This document shows positions 11,404-21,387 of a stretch of 64,000 nt of DNA, piece by piece (within the stretch, counting starts at the first letter, position 1; the number at the start of each line of letters is the position of its first letter). Origin of the DNA: Flavobacterium fluvii. Its GTDB lineage: Bacteria; Bacteroidota; Bacteroidia; Flavobacteriales; Flavobacteriaceae. A model generated the notes under the pieces. The model had not been told where the DNA came from, searched no databases, and saw only the letters and a list, made by a program, of their open reading frames with translations. A program made the position numbers and the translations under genes. Location: positions 421,232 through 485,231 of the forward strand of contig NZ_FQWB01000003.1 of assembly GCF_900129545.1 (NCBI RefSeq), read 5' to 3'.

Positions 11404-12330
11404 TTATATTTTAACAGGTTTTTCGGCGGTAAAAACAAAATACAATCCTATCAAGATAAAAGGGATGCTAAGCCATTGTCCTGTAGAGAACAATCCCAAT
11501 GCGCTTTCAAAACCGCCTTGGCTTTCTTTTACATATTCCACGACAAAACGAACAGACCATAAAAGAACTAAAAATAAACCAAATAAATAACCGCTTTTTT
11601 CTCTTGCATTCGTTTTCCAATACAAGAAAAACAAGATGGCAAAAACAAAGATGTAGCAAACGGCTTCATACAACTGTGCAGGATGTTTAACGGGAACTTG
11701 TTGAAGTAGTCCTGCAAACTGTGGGTCATTTGCGATGGCATGATAGGCCTCTTTTGGATTTGCTATTTTGGTGTTGTTGACAGCTTCGTTAGGAGAGAAA
11801 TAGTCTCTTATGAATTTTATTCCAAATGCCGAATCCGTTTCTTTTCCAACAATTTCCGAATTGAAAAAATTTCCCAATCTCACAAAAATAGCACCGCTGG
11901 CAACAGGAATGACGATTCGGTCCAAAATCCACATTTGGGGTCTTTTTAATATTTTTTTACTGTAATAATACATGGTGACAATAATGGATATTGCGGCACC
12001 GTGACTTGCCAGTCCTTGAAAACCGGTGAACTCAAAATGAGGTTCGAATCTAAAAGGCAAAAATATTTCCAATAAATGATTGCGGTAATATTCCCAATCA
12101 TAAAACAATACATGGCCAAGTCGTGCTCCAATCAATGTGGCCAAAACAGTCCAAATGAACAAGGTGTCCAGTTTTTCCACAGATTCGTTTTCGCGTTCAA
12201 ATATGTTTTTCATAATGTACCAACCCAATCCAAATGCGATTACAAACATCAGGCTGTAAAAACGTATTACAAAAAAACCTAAATTAATTCCTTCAGATGG
12301 ATTCCAAACCATGTTTAAAGCGTGTGCCAT
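11404..12330 (-). CDS. lgt: prolipoprotein diacylglyceryl transferase
   Basis: Inner-membrane enzyme that transfers diacylglycerol from phosphatidylglycerol to the lipobox cysteine of prolipoproteins, the first step of lipoprotein maturation. The 308-residue protein has about seven hydrophobic segments. It carries the GARLGHVLFYDWEYY segment, the conserved HGAAISI histidine and the Lgt signature RLGNFFNSEIVGKETDSAFG. It ends a minus-strand cluster folE-cysS-yidD-lgt, 61 bp after yidD. Several lipoproteins in this window are its likely substrates. Confidence 0.95.
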   Translation of the reverse strand: MAHALNMVWNPSEGINLGFFVIRFYSLMFVIAFGLGWYIMKNIFERENESVEKLDTLFIWTVLATLIGARLGHVLFYDWEYYRNHLLEIFLPFRFEPHFEFTGFQGLASHGAAISIIVTMYYYSKKILKRPQMWILDRIVIPVASGAIFVRLGNFFNSEIVGKETDSAFGIKFIRDYFSPNEAVNNTKIANPKEAYHAIANDPQFAGLLQQVPVKHPAQLYEAVCYIFVFAILFFLYWKTNAREKSGYLFGLFLVLLWSVRFVVEYVKESQGGFESALGLFSTGQWLSIPFILIGLYFVFTAEKPVKI

Positions 12331-12391
12331 ATAGTAATGTTTTATAGTTGTAAAAATAAATATTTAAAGCAGAGTATGTCTTTATAAAAGG

Positions 12392-12640
12392 TTAATGTTT
12401 GTGCGAACATTCTTTTTCTGGTACGGGGTCATAACCGCTTTTTCCCCAAGGATGACAACTCAGGATTCTTTTAATTCCTAAATATCCGCCGTAAAACAAA
12501 CCGTGTTTTTGCAAAGCTTCAATCATGTAACTCGAACAGGTGGGCTCGAATCTGCAAGTTGCAGGTGTAAATGGAGATAGGGCAGATTGGTAGAATCTGA
12601 CCAACAGCACAAATGGATAAATGAGGATTTTTGACATCAT
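12392..12640 (-). CDS. yidD: membrane protein insertion efficiency factor YidD
   Basis: Small amphipathic membrane-associated protein that assists YidC-dependent insertion. The start is placed at the paired methionines [10 protein letters not shown], giving 82 residues. A longer frame to 12700 would run into cysS and adds residues not typical of the family. The family hallmarks are all present: [60 protein letters not shown]. It sits between cysS and lgt. Confidence 0.92.
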   Translation of the reverse strand: MMSKILIYPFVLLVRFYQSALSPFTPATCRFEPTCSSYMIEALQKHGLFYGGYLGIKRILSCHPWGKSGYDPVPEKECSHKH

Positions 12641-12689
12641 TTTTTCAGGAGTTACAATTTGAAATCCTTCTTGAACACCAAATAACCGA

Positions 12690-14171
12690 TTACTGGACAC
12701 TAAATGTAGTGCCTTCTTTACCGTCTTTCAATTGAATCCCCAAGGCAATCAACTGGTCTCGAATTTGGTCCGACAAGGCAAAGTCTTTATTGGCTCTGGC
12801 TTCCATTCGCATATTGATTAACATGTGGATAACTCCCTCTAATTTGTCGTTATTGTTTCCAATTGCTTTTTCGTCTTTTAAACCTAAAACATCGAAGACA
12901 AAAGCATTCATCGTTTTTGTGAAATTTTTCAAATCTTCGGCGGTAATCGTGGCCGAACCGTCTTTCAACAAATTGATGAAACGAACGCCTTCAAATAGTT
13001 GCGCAATCAAAATTGGACTGTTGAAATCATCATTCATTGCATCATAGCAACTTTGTTTCCAGCCAGCAATATCTAGGGTAGAAGTGGAGCTTGGCTTGAT
13101 TGCTGTCAATCCATCCACGGCTTCCATCAATCGGTAAAATCCTTTTTCGGCAGCAAGAATAGCATCATTCGTAAAATCGAGATTACTTCTATAATGGGCT
13201 TGAAGCACAAAAAATCGAGCCACGCTTGGTGAAAAAGCCTTGCTTAAATTTGGATTTTCTCCGGTTAAAATCTCTCTTGGCAAAATATTGTTTCCAGTGG
13301 ATTTCGCCATTTTTTTTCCGTTCAACGTCAGCATATTGGCGTGCATCCAGTAGTTTACAGGCGTGTGTCCCGTGCAAGCTTCGTTTTGTGCAATTTCGCA
13401 TTCGTGATGCGGGAATTTTAAATCCATTCCGCCACCGTGAATGTCAAAATGATTGCCCAAATATTTGGTGCTCATTGCGGTACATTCCAAATGCCAACCT
13501 GGAAAACCATCGCTCCAAGGTGAAGGCCAACGCATTATATGTTGTGGTTCTGCTTTTTTCCAAAGAGCAAAATCCTGTGCATTTTTTTTATCTCCCTGCC
13601 CATCCAAATCTCGGGTATTGGCCAACATGTCTTCAATGTTTCGACCGCTTAAAATACCGTAATTATTGGTTTCATTGTATTTTACAACATCAAAATAAAC
13701 GGAACCATTCACTTCATAAGCAAAACCATTGTCGATAATTTTCTTGACAATTTCAATTTGCTCAATAATATGACCCGTTGCCGTTGGTTCGATACTTGGC
13801 GGCAAAAAGTTGAATAAATTCAATATTTCGTGAAAATCAACTGTATATTGTTGAACCACTTCCATTGGTTCCAGTTGTTCCAATCGTGCTTTTTTGGCGA
13901 TCTTGTCTTCGCCATTATCCACGTCATCCACAATATGACCCACGTCGGTAATGTTTCTCACATAACGGGTTTTGTATCCCAAATGCAAAAAATACCTGAA
14001 GATTACGTCGAAAGACATAAAAGTGCGCACATTTCCAAGATGCACGTTGCTGTAAACCGTTGGTCCGCAAACATACATTCCCACATTTCCTTCGTGAATT
14101 GGCGTGAAAACTTCTTTTTCTCCCGAAAGAGAATTGTATATTTTTAGAGTTTGGGTTTTGTATAAAGGCAT
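12690..14171 (-). CDS. cysS: cysteinyl-tRNA synthetase
   Basis: Class I synthetase that charges tRNA-Cys. Starting at [14 protein letters not shown] gives 493 residues, the family's usual size. The longer frame adds 12 non-conserved residues and would begin within 6 bp of the folE stop. Motifs: zinc/cysteine-binding [15 protein letters not shown] (HLGN is the HIGH signature), [20 protein letters not shown] with further zinc ligands, and KMAKSTGN (the KMSKS loop). The C-terminal DALR-type helical domain ends [19 protein letters not shown]. It is cotranscribed with folE upstream (41-bp gap) and yidD downstream. Confidence 0.95.
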   Translation of the reverse strand: MPLYKTQTLKIYNSLSGEKEVFTPIHEGNVGMYVCGPTVYSNVHLGNVRTFMSFDVIFRYFLHLGYKTRYVRNITDVGHIVDDVDNGEDKIAKKARLEQLEPMEVVQQYTVDFHEILNLFNFLPPSIEPTATGHIIEQIEIVKKIIDNGFAYEVNGSVYFDVVKYNETNNYGILSGRNIEDMLANTRDLDGQGDKKNAQDFALWKKAEPQHIMRWPSPWSDGFPGWHLECTAMSTKYLGNHFDIHGGGMDLKFPHHECEIAQNEACTGHTPVNYWMHANMLTLNGKKMAKSTGNNILPREILTGENPNLSKAFSPSVARFFVLQAHYRSNLDFTNDAILAAEKGFYRLMEAVDGLTAIKPSSTSTLDIAGWKQSCYDAMNDDFNSPILIAQLFEGVRFINLLKDGSATITAEDLKNFTKTMNAFVFDVLGLKDEKAIGNNNDKLEGVIHMLINMRMEARANKDFALSDQIRDQLIALGIQLKDGKEGTTFSVQ

Positions 14172-14212
14172 TTCAGTTTGTAGTTTTATTTGATTTAAGG
14201 TCGACAAACGAA

Positions 14213-14884
14213 TTAAAATTTTGTTTCCAATTTAATGTAATCCAATAATTCTCTTCGAGTTTGTTCGTTTTTAAATTGTCCGCCAAATTCAGAGGTAACC
14301 GTACTGCTTTCGATGTCTTTTATCCCTCTGGAATTCACGCAAAGGTGTTTGGCATCTATGATACAGGCCACGTCTTCTGTTCCAAGAGCGATTTGTAGTT
14401 CTTGTACAATTTGCATCGTCAACCGTTCTTGAACTTGAGGTCTTTTGGCATAAAATTCAACGATCCTGTTTATTTTGGATAAACCAATGACTCTTCCTTT
14501 TGAGATATAAGCCACGTGGGCTCTTCCTATTATGGGAAGCAAATGGTGTTCGCAGGTAGAGTAAACGGTGATGTTTTTTTCGACCAACATTTCGCCGTAT
14601 TTGTAACCGTTTTCAAATGTGGAAGCATTTGGTTTTTTGGAAGGATTTAGTCCTCCAAAAATTTCCTTCACAAACATTTTGGCTACACGATTGGGTGTTC
14701 CTTTTAGGCTGTCGTCCGTCAAATCCATTCCAAGTGTTAGCAGGATATTCTCGACGTCTTTTTTTATTTTTTCAATTTTCTGGTCATCAGTAATGTCAAA
14801 AGCGTCTTTTCTTACTGGGTTTTTTGCAGATGAACTAATATGATTGTCTCCTATTTCGTCATGAAATTCTTCGTTGTTTATCAT
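14213..14884 (-). CDS. folE: GTP cyclohydrolase I
   Basis: Converts GTP to 7,8-dihydroneopterin triphosphate, the first step of tetrahydrofolate synthesis. The ATG at 14884 is preferred over the TTG codon just before it, giving 223 residues. Catalytic and zinc residues are visible in [18 protein letters not shown] (Cys and two His) and [10 protein letters not shown] (second Cys). The closing segment [17 protein letters not shown] is typical. The first 35 residues are a variable hydrophilic tail. It is the first gene of the folE-cysS-yidD-lgt cluster. Confidence 0.95.
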   Translation of the reverse strand: MINNEEFHDEIGDNHISSSAKNPVRKDAFDITDDQKIEKIKKDVENILLTLGMDLTDDSLKGTPNRVAKMFVKEIFGGLNPSKKPNASTFENGYKYGEMLVEKNITVYSTCEHHLLPIIGRAHVAYISKGRVIGLSKINRIVEFYAKRPQVQERLTMQIVQELQIALGTEDVACIIDAKHLCVNSRGIKDIESSTVTSEFGGQFKNEQTRRELLDYIKLETKF

Positions 14885-14936
14885 CAAAAGTTGCTATTAT
14901 GGTGGTATATAAATTTAAGGGGTAAAGATAATTAAT

Positions 14937-14963
14937 AAAAGCCAAAGAATTTCCATGGCTTTT
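14937..14963 (-). terminator. Terminator of the aminotransferase gene
   Basis: Eight-bp stem AAAAGCCA/TGGCTTTT with an 11-base loop and a weak T-rich tail on the minus strand. It lies 24 bp past the aminotransferase stop and upstream of folE. Confidence 0.65.
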
Positions 14964-14986
14964 ATAATAATTAATTTTATGATATT

Positions 14987-16216
14987 TTAATTGGCAGTGC
15001 TCTTTAAAACCAAATGATTTTTTTCTGAATTATAAATCGGAATGGCATCTTTTAGAATTTGAACGGCACGTGTTAAATCTTCTTTTTTCAAGACATAAGC
15101 AATTCGAACTTGGTTCAGGCCCACGCCTGGAGTGGAATAGAATCCGCCGGCAGGAGCCACCATTACTGTTTCTCCGTTTGAATTGTAACTTTCAAGCAGC
15201 CATTGTGCAAAATCATCGGTGTTGTCCACAGGTAATTGGGCAATGCAATAAAAAGCGGCTTTTGGTGTAGTTATGATAATGCCTTCTATTTTATTTAATT
15301 CGGAAATCAAAGTGTCTCTTCTTTCCTTGTATTCTGAAATTACTTCGTCAAAATAACTTTGAGGAGTGTCAATAGCCGCTTCGCAAGCAATTTGTTCAAT
15401 TGTTGGCGGGCATAAACGAGCTTGTGCAAATTTCATTGCAGCAGCAATAACTTCCCTGTTCTTAGTCACCATGCAACCAATACGTGCTCCACACATACTG
15501 TATCTTTTGGAAACAGAATCAATCATGATTACATTTTGTTCGATTCCTTTTAGGTTCATCACGGAAAAATGCTTGTCTCTTTCGTCATATATAAATTCAC
15601 GATACACTTCGTCCGCGATTAAAAACAAATCGTGTTTTTTCACCAATTCCCCCAATTGATTAATTTCAGATTCGGAATACAAATACCCTGTTGGGTTGTT
15701 TGGATTACAGATTAAAATCGCCTTGGTTTTTGGTGTAATGGCTTTTTCAAATTCTTCAATGGTCGGAAGCGTAAATCCACTTTCGATATTGGAAATCACT
15801 GGAATTACAGTCGCACTTGATTCTTCAGAAAAAGCATGGTAATTAGCATAAAAAGGTTCAGGGATGATGACTTCGTCTCCTGGATCCATAATACTTCCAA
15901 GCGCAAACAATAGCGCCTCGGAACCACCCGTGGTTATCATTATGTCTTCGAAAGCCACTTTTACATCTTGTTTAGTGTAAAATTGGGCTAGTTTTTTTCG
16001 GTAACTTTCGTAACCTGCCGAAGGACCATACTCGATGATGTCCAAATCAATATTTTTTATGGCTTCGATGGCAATTTCCGGGCTTTTTATATCGGGCTGT
16101 CCAATGTTTAAATGATAAACTTTGAGGCCCTTCTTTTTGGCTATTTCTGCATAAGGCGCCAATTTTCGAATTGGCGATTCCGGCATTCTTCGACCTCTGA
16201 TTGAAATTTCAGGCAT
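14987..16216 (-). CDS. PLP-dependent class I aminotransferase (aspartate aminotransferase-like)
   Basis: Fold-type I aminotransferase of 409 residues, probably acting on aspartate or another amino acid with 2-oxoglutarate. Features: NIGQPD near the N-terminus, the GGSEALLFAL cofactor-phosphate loop, NPNNPTGYLYSESE, LIADEVYREFIYD (Asp for the pyridine nitrogen and Tyr for O3'), and the Schiff-base lysine in DSVSKRYSMCGARIGC. The substrate cannot be read from sequence; this subgroup in Flavobacterium is usually annotated only as pyridoxal-phosphate-dependent aminotransferase. It is a single-gene unit with its own promoter and terminator. Confidence 0.88.
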   Translation of the reverse strand: MPEISIRGRRMPESPIRKLAPYAEIAKKKGLKVYHLNIGQPDIKSPEIAIEAIKNIDLDIIEYGPSAGYESYRKKLAQFYTKQDVKVAFEDIMITTGGSEALLFALGSIMDPGDEVIIPEPFYANYHAFSEESSATVIPVISNIESGFTLPTIEEFEKAITPKTKAILICNPNNPTGYLYSESEINQLGELVKKHDLFLIADEVYREFIYDERDKHFSVMNLKGIEQNVIMIDSVSKRYSMCGARIGCMVTKNREVIAAAMKFAQARLCPPTIEQIACEAAIDTPQSYFDEVISEYKERRDTLISELNKIEGIIITTPKAAFYCIAQLPVDNTDDFAQWLLESYNSNGETVMVAPAGGFYSTPGVGLNQVRIAYVLKKEDLTRAVQILKDAIPIYNSEKNHLVLKSTAN

Positions 16217-16253
16217 GATTGTAAAATTTGGTGCAAATTTGCGATTTTTTTTT

Positions 16254-16261
16254 CAAATTTA
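16254..16261 (-). promoter_or_regulatory. Candidate -7 box for the aminotransferase gene
   Basis: The minus strand reads TAAATTTG, an exact TAnnTTTG match, 38 bp upstream of the start codon. No good -33 element was found. Confidence 0.45.
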
Positions 16262-16339
16262 GGAGAGTCAACTCTCTTAATTTGACGTTAAATGGATGTT
16301 TTTTGTTAATTATTCGCTAACTTTATGCAAACAATTCTG

Positions 16340-17650
16340 ATGAAAAAACTTGTCATTTTATGTTTATTGTTTGTTTTTGCCTTGCCTGCTTCGGGGCAAG
16401 AAGGATTTTTGTTTGAAAAAGAGGTCGACAAAGTGGTCATTCCCTTTAAATTTATTAATAATTTAATTTTTATTCCCATAAAAGTCAACGGCATAGAGTT
16501 GAATTTCTTGTTGGATTCCGGTGTTGAAGAGACTCTTTTGTTTAGTATGAACGACAGAAAGGAAGTCAATTTTTTTAATGTGGAAAAAATAACCTTGAGA
16601 GGGTTGGGAAGTGAAACTTCCATTGAAGGCTTAAAATCCAATAAGAACACTCTAGAAATTCCCGGAATGAAATCAACAAATCATATGTTGTATATTATTT
16701 TGGATCAAAATTTCAACCTGTCGTCTCATATAGGAATTCCTGTAAACGGTATTATTGGGTATCATTTTTTTAAAAATAATTTGGTAGAAATCAATTACGA
16801 AAAAAAAAGAATTACGGCTTACAAGGATACTAATAAAATCAGAAAAAATATAGAAAAAAAATTCGAAGATGTTCCTATAACAATCGAAAGATTAAAACCT
16901 TACCTAAAGGGAAGCGTAATTATAGATGCTGTCGAAATTCCCACGAAATTATTGATAGATATAGGGAACAGTGATGCTGTTTGGCTTTTTCAAAATAAAT
17001 CGGATGAAATAAAAGTGCCGGAGAAAAATTTTGAGGATTATCTGGGGAAAGGATTTAGCGGAGATGTGGAAGGGAAAAGAGCCCAGATTAAAAAATTTAC
17101 CATGTCGAAATTTGAATTTCACAATCCCGTTATCGCTTTTCCGGATACTATTTCAATTAGAAATGTTACAATGGTAAAGGATAGGGCAGGTTCTGTGGGA
17201 GCTGAAATCATGAAAAGATTCCACGTTATTTTTGATTACCCCAACCAAAAAATGTTTTTAAGAAAGAACAAGGAGTTTGACCATCCTTTCAGTTACAATA
17301 AAAGTGGAATCGAATTGCAACATTATGGTTTGCAATGGGTCCAGGAAACGGTTAAACTAGAGACTGTTCCGTTGTATGAGGGTGGTAATATGTCCAATAA
17401 TTTTAAATATAAATTTGCCTTAAAACCAGTTTATCTCATCGCAAATGTTCGAAAAAAATCAACTGCGGCTCTCAACGGGATACAAAAAGATGATATTTTG
17501 GTTAGCATAAATGGAATTCCGGCCTACAGATATTCCTTGGAAAAAATTAATTCAATTCTAAAATCGGAAGAAGAAAGATGGATTACCCTGGAAATTGAAA
17601 GGAATAACCAACTTCTTAAAATCAAATTCCAATTGATAAACGTGTTGTAA
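16340..17650 (+). CDS. secreted retropepsin-like aspartyl protease with C-terminal PDZ domain
   Basis: Exported protein of about 436 residues, starting at MKKLVILCLL after a weak alternative ATG at 16325. A signal peptide ends near ALPASGQ. Two aspartyl-protease-like halves follow: the first has NFLLDSGVEETLLF with the classical DSG. The second has LLIDIGNSDAVWLF, where the expected DTG/DSG is DIG. A PDZ domain closes the protein (VRKKSTAALNGIQKDDILVSINGIP). Flavobacterial proteins of this layout are annotated as aspartyl protease family or PDZ proteins. Whether the altered second half is active cannot be told from sequence; a peptide-binding role is possible. It is a lone gene between the aminotransferase and the T9SS operon. 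Confidence 0.78.
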   Translation: MKKLVILCLLFVFALPASGQEGFLFEKEVDKVVIPFKFINNLIFIPIKVNGIELNFLLDSGVEETLLFSMNDRKEVNFFNVEKITLRGLGSETSIEGLKSNKNTLEIPGMKSTNHMLYIILDQNFNLSSHIGIPVNGIIGYHFFKNNLVEINYEKKRITAYKDTNKIRKNIEKKFEDVPITIERLKPYLKGSVIIDAVEIPTKLLIDIGNSDAVWLFQNKSDEIKVPEKNFEDYLGKGFSGDVEGKRAQIKKFTMSKFEFHNPVIAFPDTISIRNVTMVKDRAGSVGAEIMKRFHVIFDYPNQKMFLRKNKEFDHPFSYNKSGIELQHYGLQWVQETVKLETVPLYEGGNMSNNFKYKFALKPVYLIANVRKKSTAALNGIQKDDILVSINGIPAYRYSLEKINSILKSEEERWITLEIERNNQLLKIKFQLINVL

Positions 17651-17752
17651 AAAAGACGTTTTTTTTGGAATGATTATTTTTTTTATAAAAAAAGACATCA
17701 TAATTGGTCAAATGAACAAAACAAAAAAAAAGCATCAATTTTTGAGTATTTA

Positions 17753-17775
17753 TTTGGATTAAAGAATTAATTTTG
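17753..17775 (+). promoter_or_regulatory. Candidate promoter of the T9SS operon
   Basis: TAATTTTG at 17768-17775 matches the -7 consensus. TTTG occurs at 17753 and 17741; the second gives a 23-bp spacer. The leader before the ATG at 17795 would be short, about 15 nt. Confidence 0.4.
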
Positions 17776-17794
17776 AGAAAAATAATACTAATTC

Positions 17795-20422
17795 ATGGTT
17801 AAAAAATACTTCTTCTTACCTTCATTTTTTCTTCTTTTATTTTTCATTCCAGCTAAAATTTTGGGACAATGTGCAGGCAATGATGCTAATTTTGAGGTGT
17901 GCAATATTCCCGATCCCAGCAGTAAATCAATAGCATTATATCCTTTATTGGGAGGTGCTGCAACTCCTGGTGGCACTTGGACTGATGATTATTTGTCGGG
18001 TGGATTGAACAAGGCAACCGGAGTTTTAAACGCCCAAATAATACCTAGAAGCGGAGTTTATAAATATACTTATACGGTTTCAGGTGTTTCAGGTTGTGTC
18101 GATACTTCGTCAACGATAACAGTTGTAGTTGGGGGATATTCGGGTGTTACAGGACCGAATGCTTCCGCTTGCAGCGATGATAATGCCTTTAATCTCTTTC
18201 AAGTTTTTAATGGTAGTTATTTAAGTCCACAATCCAATGGAACTTGGTTTAACAATACTGCGAACACTGCCGTAAGTAGTGTGATTGATGCTGGAACCTT
18301 GGGATTGGGAACAACTCAATTTACTTATTCCATTCCAGCAATTGGGTCTTGTCCAGCAGTCTCTTCAACAGCTTTTGTTACTGTTTTTAAAACTCCAATG
18401 CCGGGAGTTTCTTCCAGAATGTTGTTGTGTGACAGTGATAATTTATCACAATACTCCAATCTTGATTTGAATAGCCAAATTCTGGGTGAAGATGCAGGAG
18501 GAACTTGGACTGATAATGGGGGTACTGGACAAATTACTTTTTTAACTGATCATTTTATTGATGTTAAAATGATTTATGACTCTTATGGTCCTGGAGAATA
18601 TTCTTTTTCTTATACTGTTTTGCCTTCAAACCCTATTTGTACTAAAAAAACGGCTGTTGTAAAAATTAAAATAGAGAAACAGCTTGATTTTACCGGGGCT
18701 ACTTTAGTCGTGAATTCAGATATATGTGAGCCCGAAATCCCAACGGCAACTTATTCGGTTGTACTCAAAAAAGGGCCGGCGGTTATTCCAAATGGACAGT
18801 ATTATGTCACTTATAAAGTATCGGGACCTGCAGGAGAAATAAAAACTGAATTGTTGACTTTTAACAATGGCGTTTTAAATTTTCCTTTGGATTCTAAATA
18901 TTTTCGACAAGTTGGCGACTTTACTGTTGAGATTACAGGTATTACTGCTTTTGGAAGTGAAGGTGCTTGTCAAAATATCATCAATAATTTATTTGACGTT
19001 TTACACGTATATCCAAAACCGGTTTTAGATGGATCAAAATTGACGATCAATACAGTATGCCAAAATCAAAGTGCTTTGGTTCAAATCACGGGAGCTGCAC
19101 TTTTAGCGGATGGTACTTATGACATCGTTTATAATTTGACAGGTTCTAATACTGCAACAGCCCAAACAGCCCAGATAGTATCGGTTGGTGGTGTTTCAAG
19201 TTTTGCCGTTCCGTCAAATTTTATTGTAAATAATGGAAATACAGTGGCTACCATTGCAAAAATAACCAATGTAATTACCAAATGTACCAATGCAGCAACA
19301 AGTAGCGGAACAATGCTTGTAAATCCTCTTCCAAATGCCGCAAATTTGAAAATTGTGGTAGATGATTATTGTTTGAACAAACCGGTGTCGGTTGCACTTT
19401 CAGGTTTGGGAACTTTGATAAATGGCACTATTGGCTATACTTTATTGGGTGCAAATGTGGCAACGCAAACAATTTCATTAGTAGTTAGTGGTGGAAATGC
19501 AAGCTTTATCATTCCTTCCAATTTGTTGACCCAAACAGGTTCAACTACTATTGCCTTAACAAGTTTGGTGAACGATGACACGACTTGCGGTATAATAATT
19601 AGTACGGTTTCGGATAGTTTTTTAATAAGTCCGATTCCAAATGCTCCAATAGCAGTCAGTCAACAAAAGTTTTGTGAAACTAATGCAGCCACAATTGCCA
19701 ACTTAACCCCAATTGGCCCACAATACCAATGGTTTGACTCGGCAATAGCCACGACAGCTCTTGCCAGTTCTGCTGTACTGGTTTCTGGAAATTACTATGT
19801 CAGGGAAAAAGGACTAACCAGCTTGTGTCTTTCAGCACCTACGATGGTTACCGTTACAATAAACGGTTTGCCAGAACCTACATTAAATCCGAACGGACAA
19901 AACTTTTGTGGAATCAATCAGCCTACAATTTCAGATTTATCGGCAAACACAAATGTTCCCGCTTCAATAGTGTGGTATGATGCTGCAAGCAATGGAAATG
20001 TTTTGAATGGTGCAACTTTATTGCAGGATAATGTAACCTATTATGGATTTGATTATTCAACTGTTACAGGTTGTTTTTCGAAAAATAATCTTGACGTAAC
20101 CGTTTCACTTACAGATTGTCCTGCTTCACAGTATGAATTCTTTGTCGCTGACGGATTTTCACCCAATGGAGATGGCGTAAATGATACTTTTAGAATACCG
20201 GAAATTGAATTTTTATATCCAGATTACTCGCTTGAAATTTATAATAGATACGGAAATGTGATGTTTAAAGGCAACAAAAACAAACCCAATTGGGACGGAA
20301 CAAATTCTGGATCAGCAGGGTCTAGTGACGCAATAGCACCAAGCGGAGTCTATTTTTATATTATCAATTTTAATAAAGAGAATAAATCGACTCAACAAGG
20401 TCGTCTTTATTTAAACCGATAA
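17795..20422 (+). CDS. large T9SS cargo protein with Ig-like repeats and type B sorting domain
   Basis: Secreted protein of 875 residues, function unknown. The N-terminus is a signal peptide (FFLPSFFLLLFFIPAKILG|QC). Residues 25-300 resemble the GGTWTDD-type repeats of gliding-associated proteins. Residues about 300-610 hold three repeats with CxxxPxxxxxxG, NGxYxVxYxxxG and NFxVP-like strands (Ig-like). An Ig/PKD-like pair follows (CETNAATIANLTPIGPQYQWFDS). Residues 784-875 are the type B sorting domain (FSPNGDGVNDTFRIP, LEIYNRYGNVMFKG, PNWDGTNSG, GVYFYIINF). The next gene, 28 bp on, is a PorP/SprF protein, the usual partner for type B cargo, so the product is probably delivered to the cell surface by it. 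Confidence 0.9.
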   Translation: MVKKYFFLPSFFLLLFFIPAKILGQCAGNDANFEVCNIPDPSSKSIALYPLLGGAATPGGTWTDDYLSGGLNKATGVLNAQIIPRSGVYKYTYTVSGVSGCVDTSSTITVVVGGYSGVTGPNASACSDDNAFNLFQVFNGSYLSPQSNGTWFNNTANTAVSSVIDAGTLGLGTTQFTYSIPAIGSCPAVSSTAFVTVFKTPMPGVSSRMLLCDSDNLSQYSNLDLNSQILGEDAGGTWTDNGGTGQITFLTDHFIDVKMIYDSYGPGEYSFSYTVLPSNPICTKKTAVVKIKIEKQLDFTGATLVVNSDICEPEIPTATYSVVLKKGPAVIPNGQYYVTYKVSGPAGEIKTELLTFNNGVLNFPLDSKYFRQVGDFTVEITGITAFGSEGACQNIINNLFDVLHVYPKPVLDGSKLTINTVCQNQSALVQITGAALLADGTYDIVYNLTGSNTATAQTAQIVSVGGVSSFAVPSNFIVNNGNTVATIAKITNVITKCTNAATSSGTMLVNPLPNAANLKIVVDDYCLNKPVSVALSGLGTLINGTIGYTLLGANVATQTISLVVSGGNASFIIPSNLLTQTGSTTIALTSLVNDDTTCGIIISTVSDSFLISPIPNAPIAVSQQKFCETNAATIANLTPIGPQYQWFDSAIATTALASSAVLVSGNYYVREKGLTSLCLSAPTMVTVTINGLPEPTLNPNGQNFCGINQPTISDLSANTNVPASIVWYDAASNGNVLNGATLLQDNVTYYGFDYSTVTGCFSKNNLDVTVSLTDCPASQYEFFVADGFSPNGDGVNDTFRIPEIEFLYPDYSLEIYNRYGNVMFKGNKNKPNWDGTNSGSAGSSDAIAPSGVYFYIINFNKENKSTQQGRLYLNR

Positions 20423-20450
20423 TTTTCTATACTTTTTAATATAATTTCAA

Positions 20451-21386
20451 ATGAAAAAAATACTATTTCTAATAAGTTTTTTCTTTTACATCATAGACAT
20501 ATCCGCGCAGCAAGATCCAGAATACACACATTATATGTATAATATGAGTGTAGTAAATCCAGCATATGCCACAGGAACGTCAGCAATGTTAAACACGGGA
20601 GCTTTGTATAGAACGCAATGGGTTGGAGCTGTTGGTTCTCCCAAAACCTTTACTTTTTTTGGGCACACCGCTTTGAGTAATAAAATAGAAGTGGGCTTGT
20701 CTTTAATCTCGGATGATATTGGAGATGGCGCGAAAAAGGAAAATAATTTCTATGCCGATTTTGCTTATATCATTGAATTGGGTGGAAAAAATAAATTGTC
20801 ATTCGGTATGAAAGCGGGATTTACTTCTTTGCAAACTAATTTTAATGGATTTCGTTTCGAAAGTGGAGACATAACAACAGATTTGGCATTTTCCCAAAAC
20901 GTCAATACTACAAAACCTAATATTGGTGCAGGAGCTTATTATTTTACCGATAAATATTATGTTGGGTTGTCAGTTCCAAACTTGATCAATTCCAAGCATA
21001 TCGAAGAAAAAGAAGGAATCAGTTCTTATGGTTCCGAAGAAATTCACGCTTTTTTAACTGCGGGTTATGTTTTTCAAATTAACGATTCATTCAAGTTGAA
21101 GCCTGCTTTTATGTCAAAGTTTGTGGTGGGTTCACCAATTTCGGTTGATGTTTCGGCCAATGTTTTATATGACAACAAGTTTGAATTGGGAATCGCTTAT
21201 CGATTGGATGATGCCTTTAGTGCTTTGATGAATATCAACGTTACTCCAAATTTAAGAGTGGGATATGCCTATGATTACACCACTTCTAACCTAGGTCAGT
21301 TCAATTCTGGAACACATGAAATAATATTGCTTTTTGATTTGGATTTATTAGGAAAAGGATATGATAAATCACCAAGATTCTTTTAA
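20451..21386 (+). CDS. PorP/SprF family type IX secretion outer-membrane protein
   Basis: Outer-membrane beta-barrel of 311 residues with signal peptide (LFLISFFFYIIDISAQ). The family landmark follows at once: QQDPEYTHYMYNMSVVNPAYATG. Alternating strands continue to the end, DLDLLGKGYDKSPRFF. PorP/SprF homologues are needed for secretion or surface attachment of specific type B T9SS cargo, SprB with SprF being the known pair. It is sandwiched between the cargo gene and an OmpA/PD40 gene, with one base separating its stop from the next start, so translation is likely coupled. Confidence 0.93.
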   Translation: MKKILFLISFFFYIIDISAQQDPEYTHYMYNMSVVNPAYATGTSAMLNTGALYRTQWVGAVGSPKTFTFFGHTALSNKIEVGLSLISDDIGDGAKKENNFYADFAYIIELGGKNKLSFGMKAGFTSLQTNFNGFRFESGDITTDLAFSQNVNTTKPNIGAGAYYFTDKYYVGLSVPNLINSKHIEEKEGISSYGSEEIHAFLTAGYVFQINDSFKLKPAFMSKFVVGSPISVDVSANVLYDNKFELGIAYRLDDAFSALMNINVTPNLRVGYAYDYTTSNLGQFNSGTHEIILLFDLDLLGKGYDKSPRFF

Positions 21387-21387
21387 G

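Noticed and set aside
12641..12700. Longer YidD start overlapping cysS
   Set aside because: Added residues do not match the family; the paired Met codons at 12640 and 12637 give the usual length.
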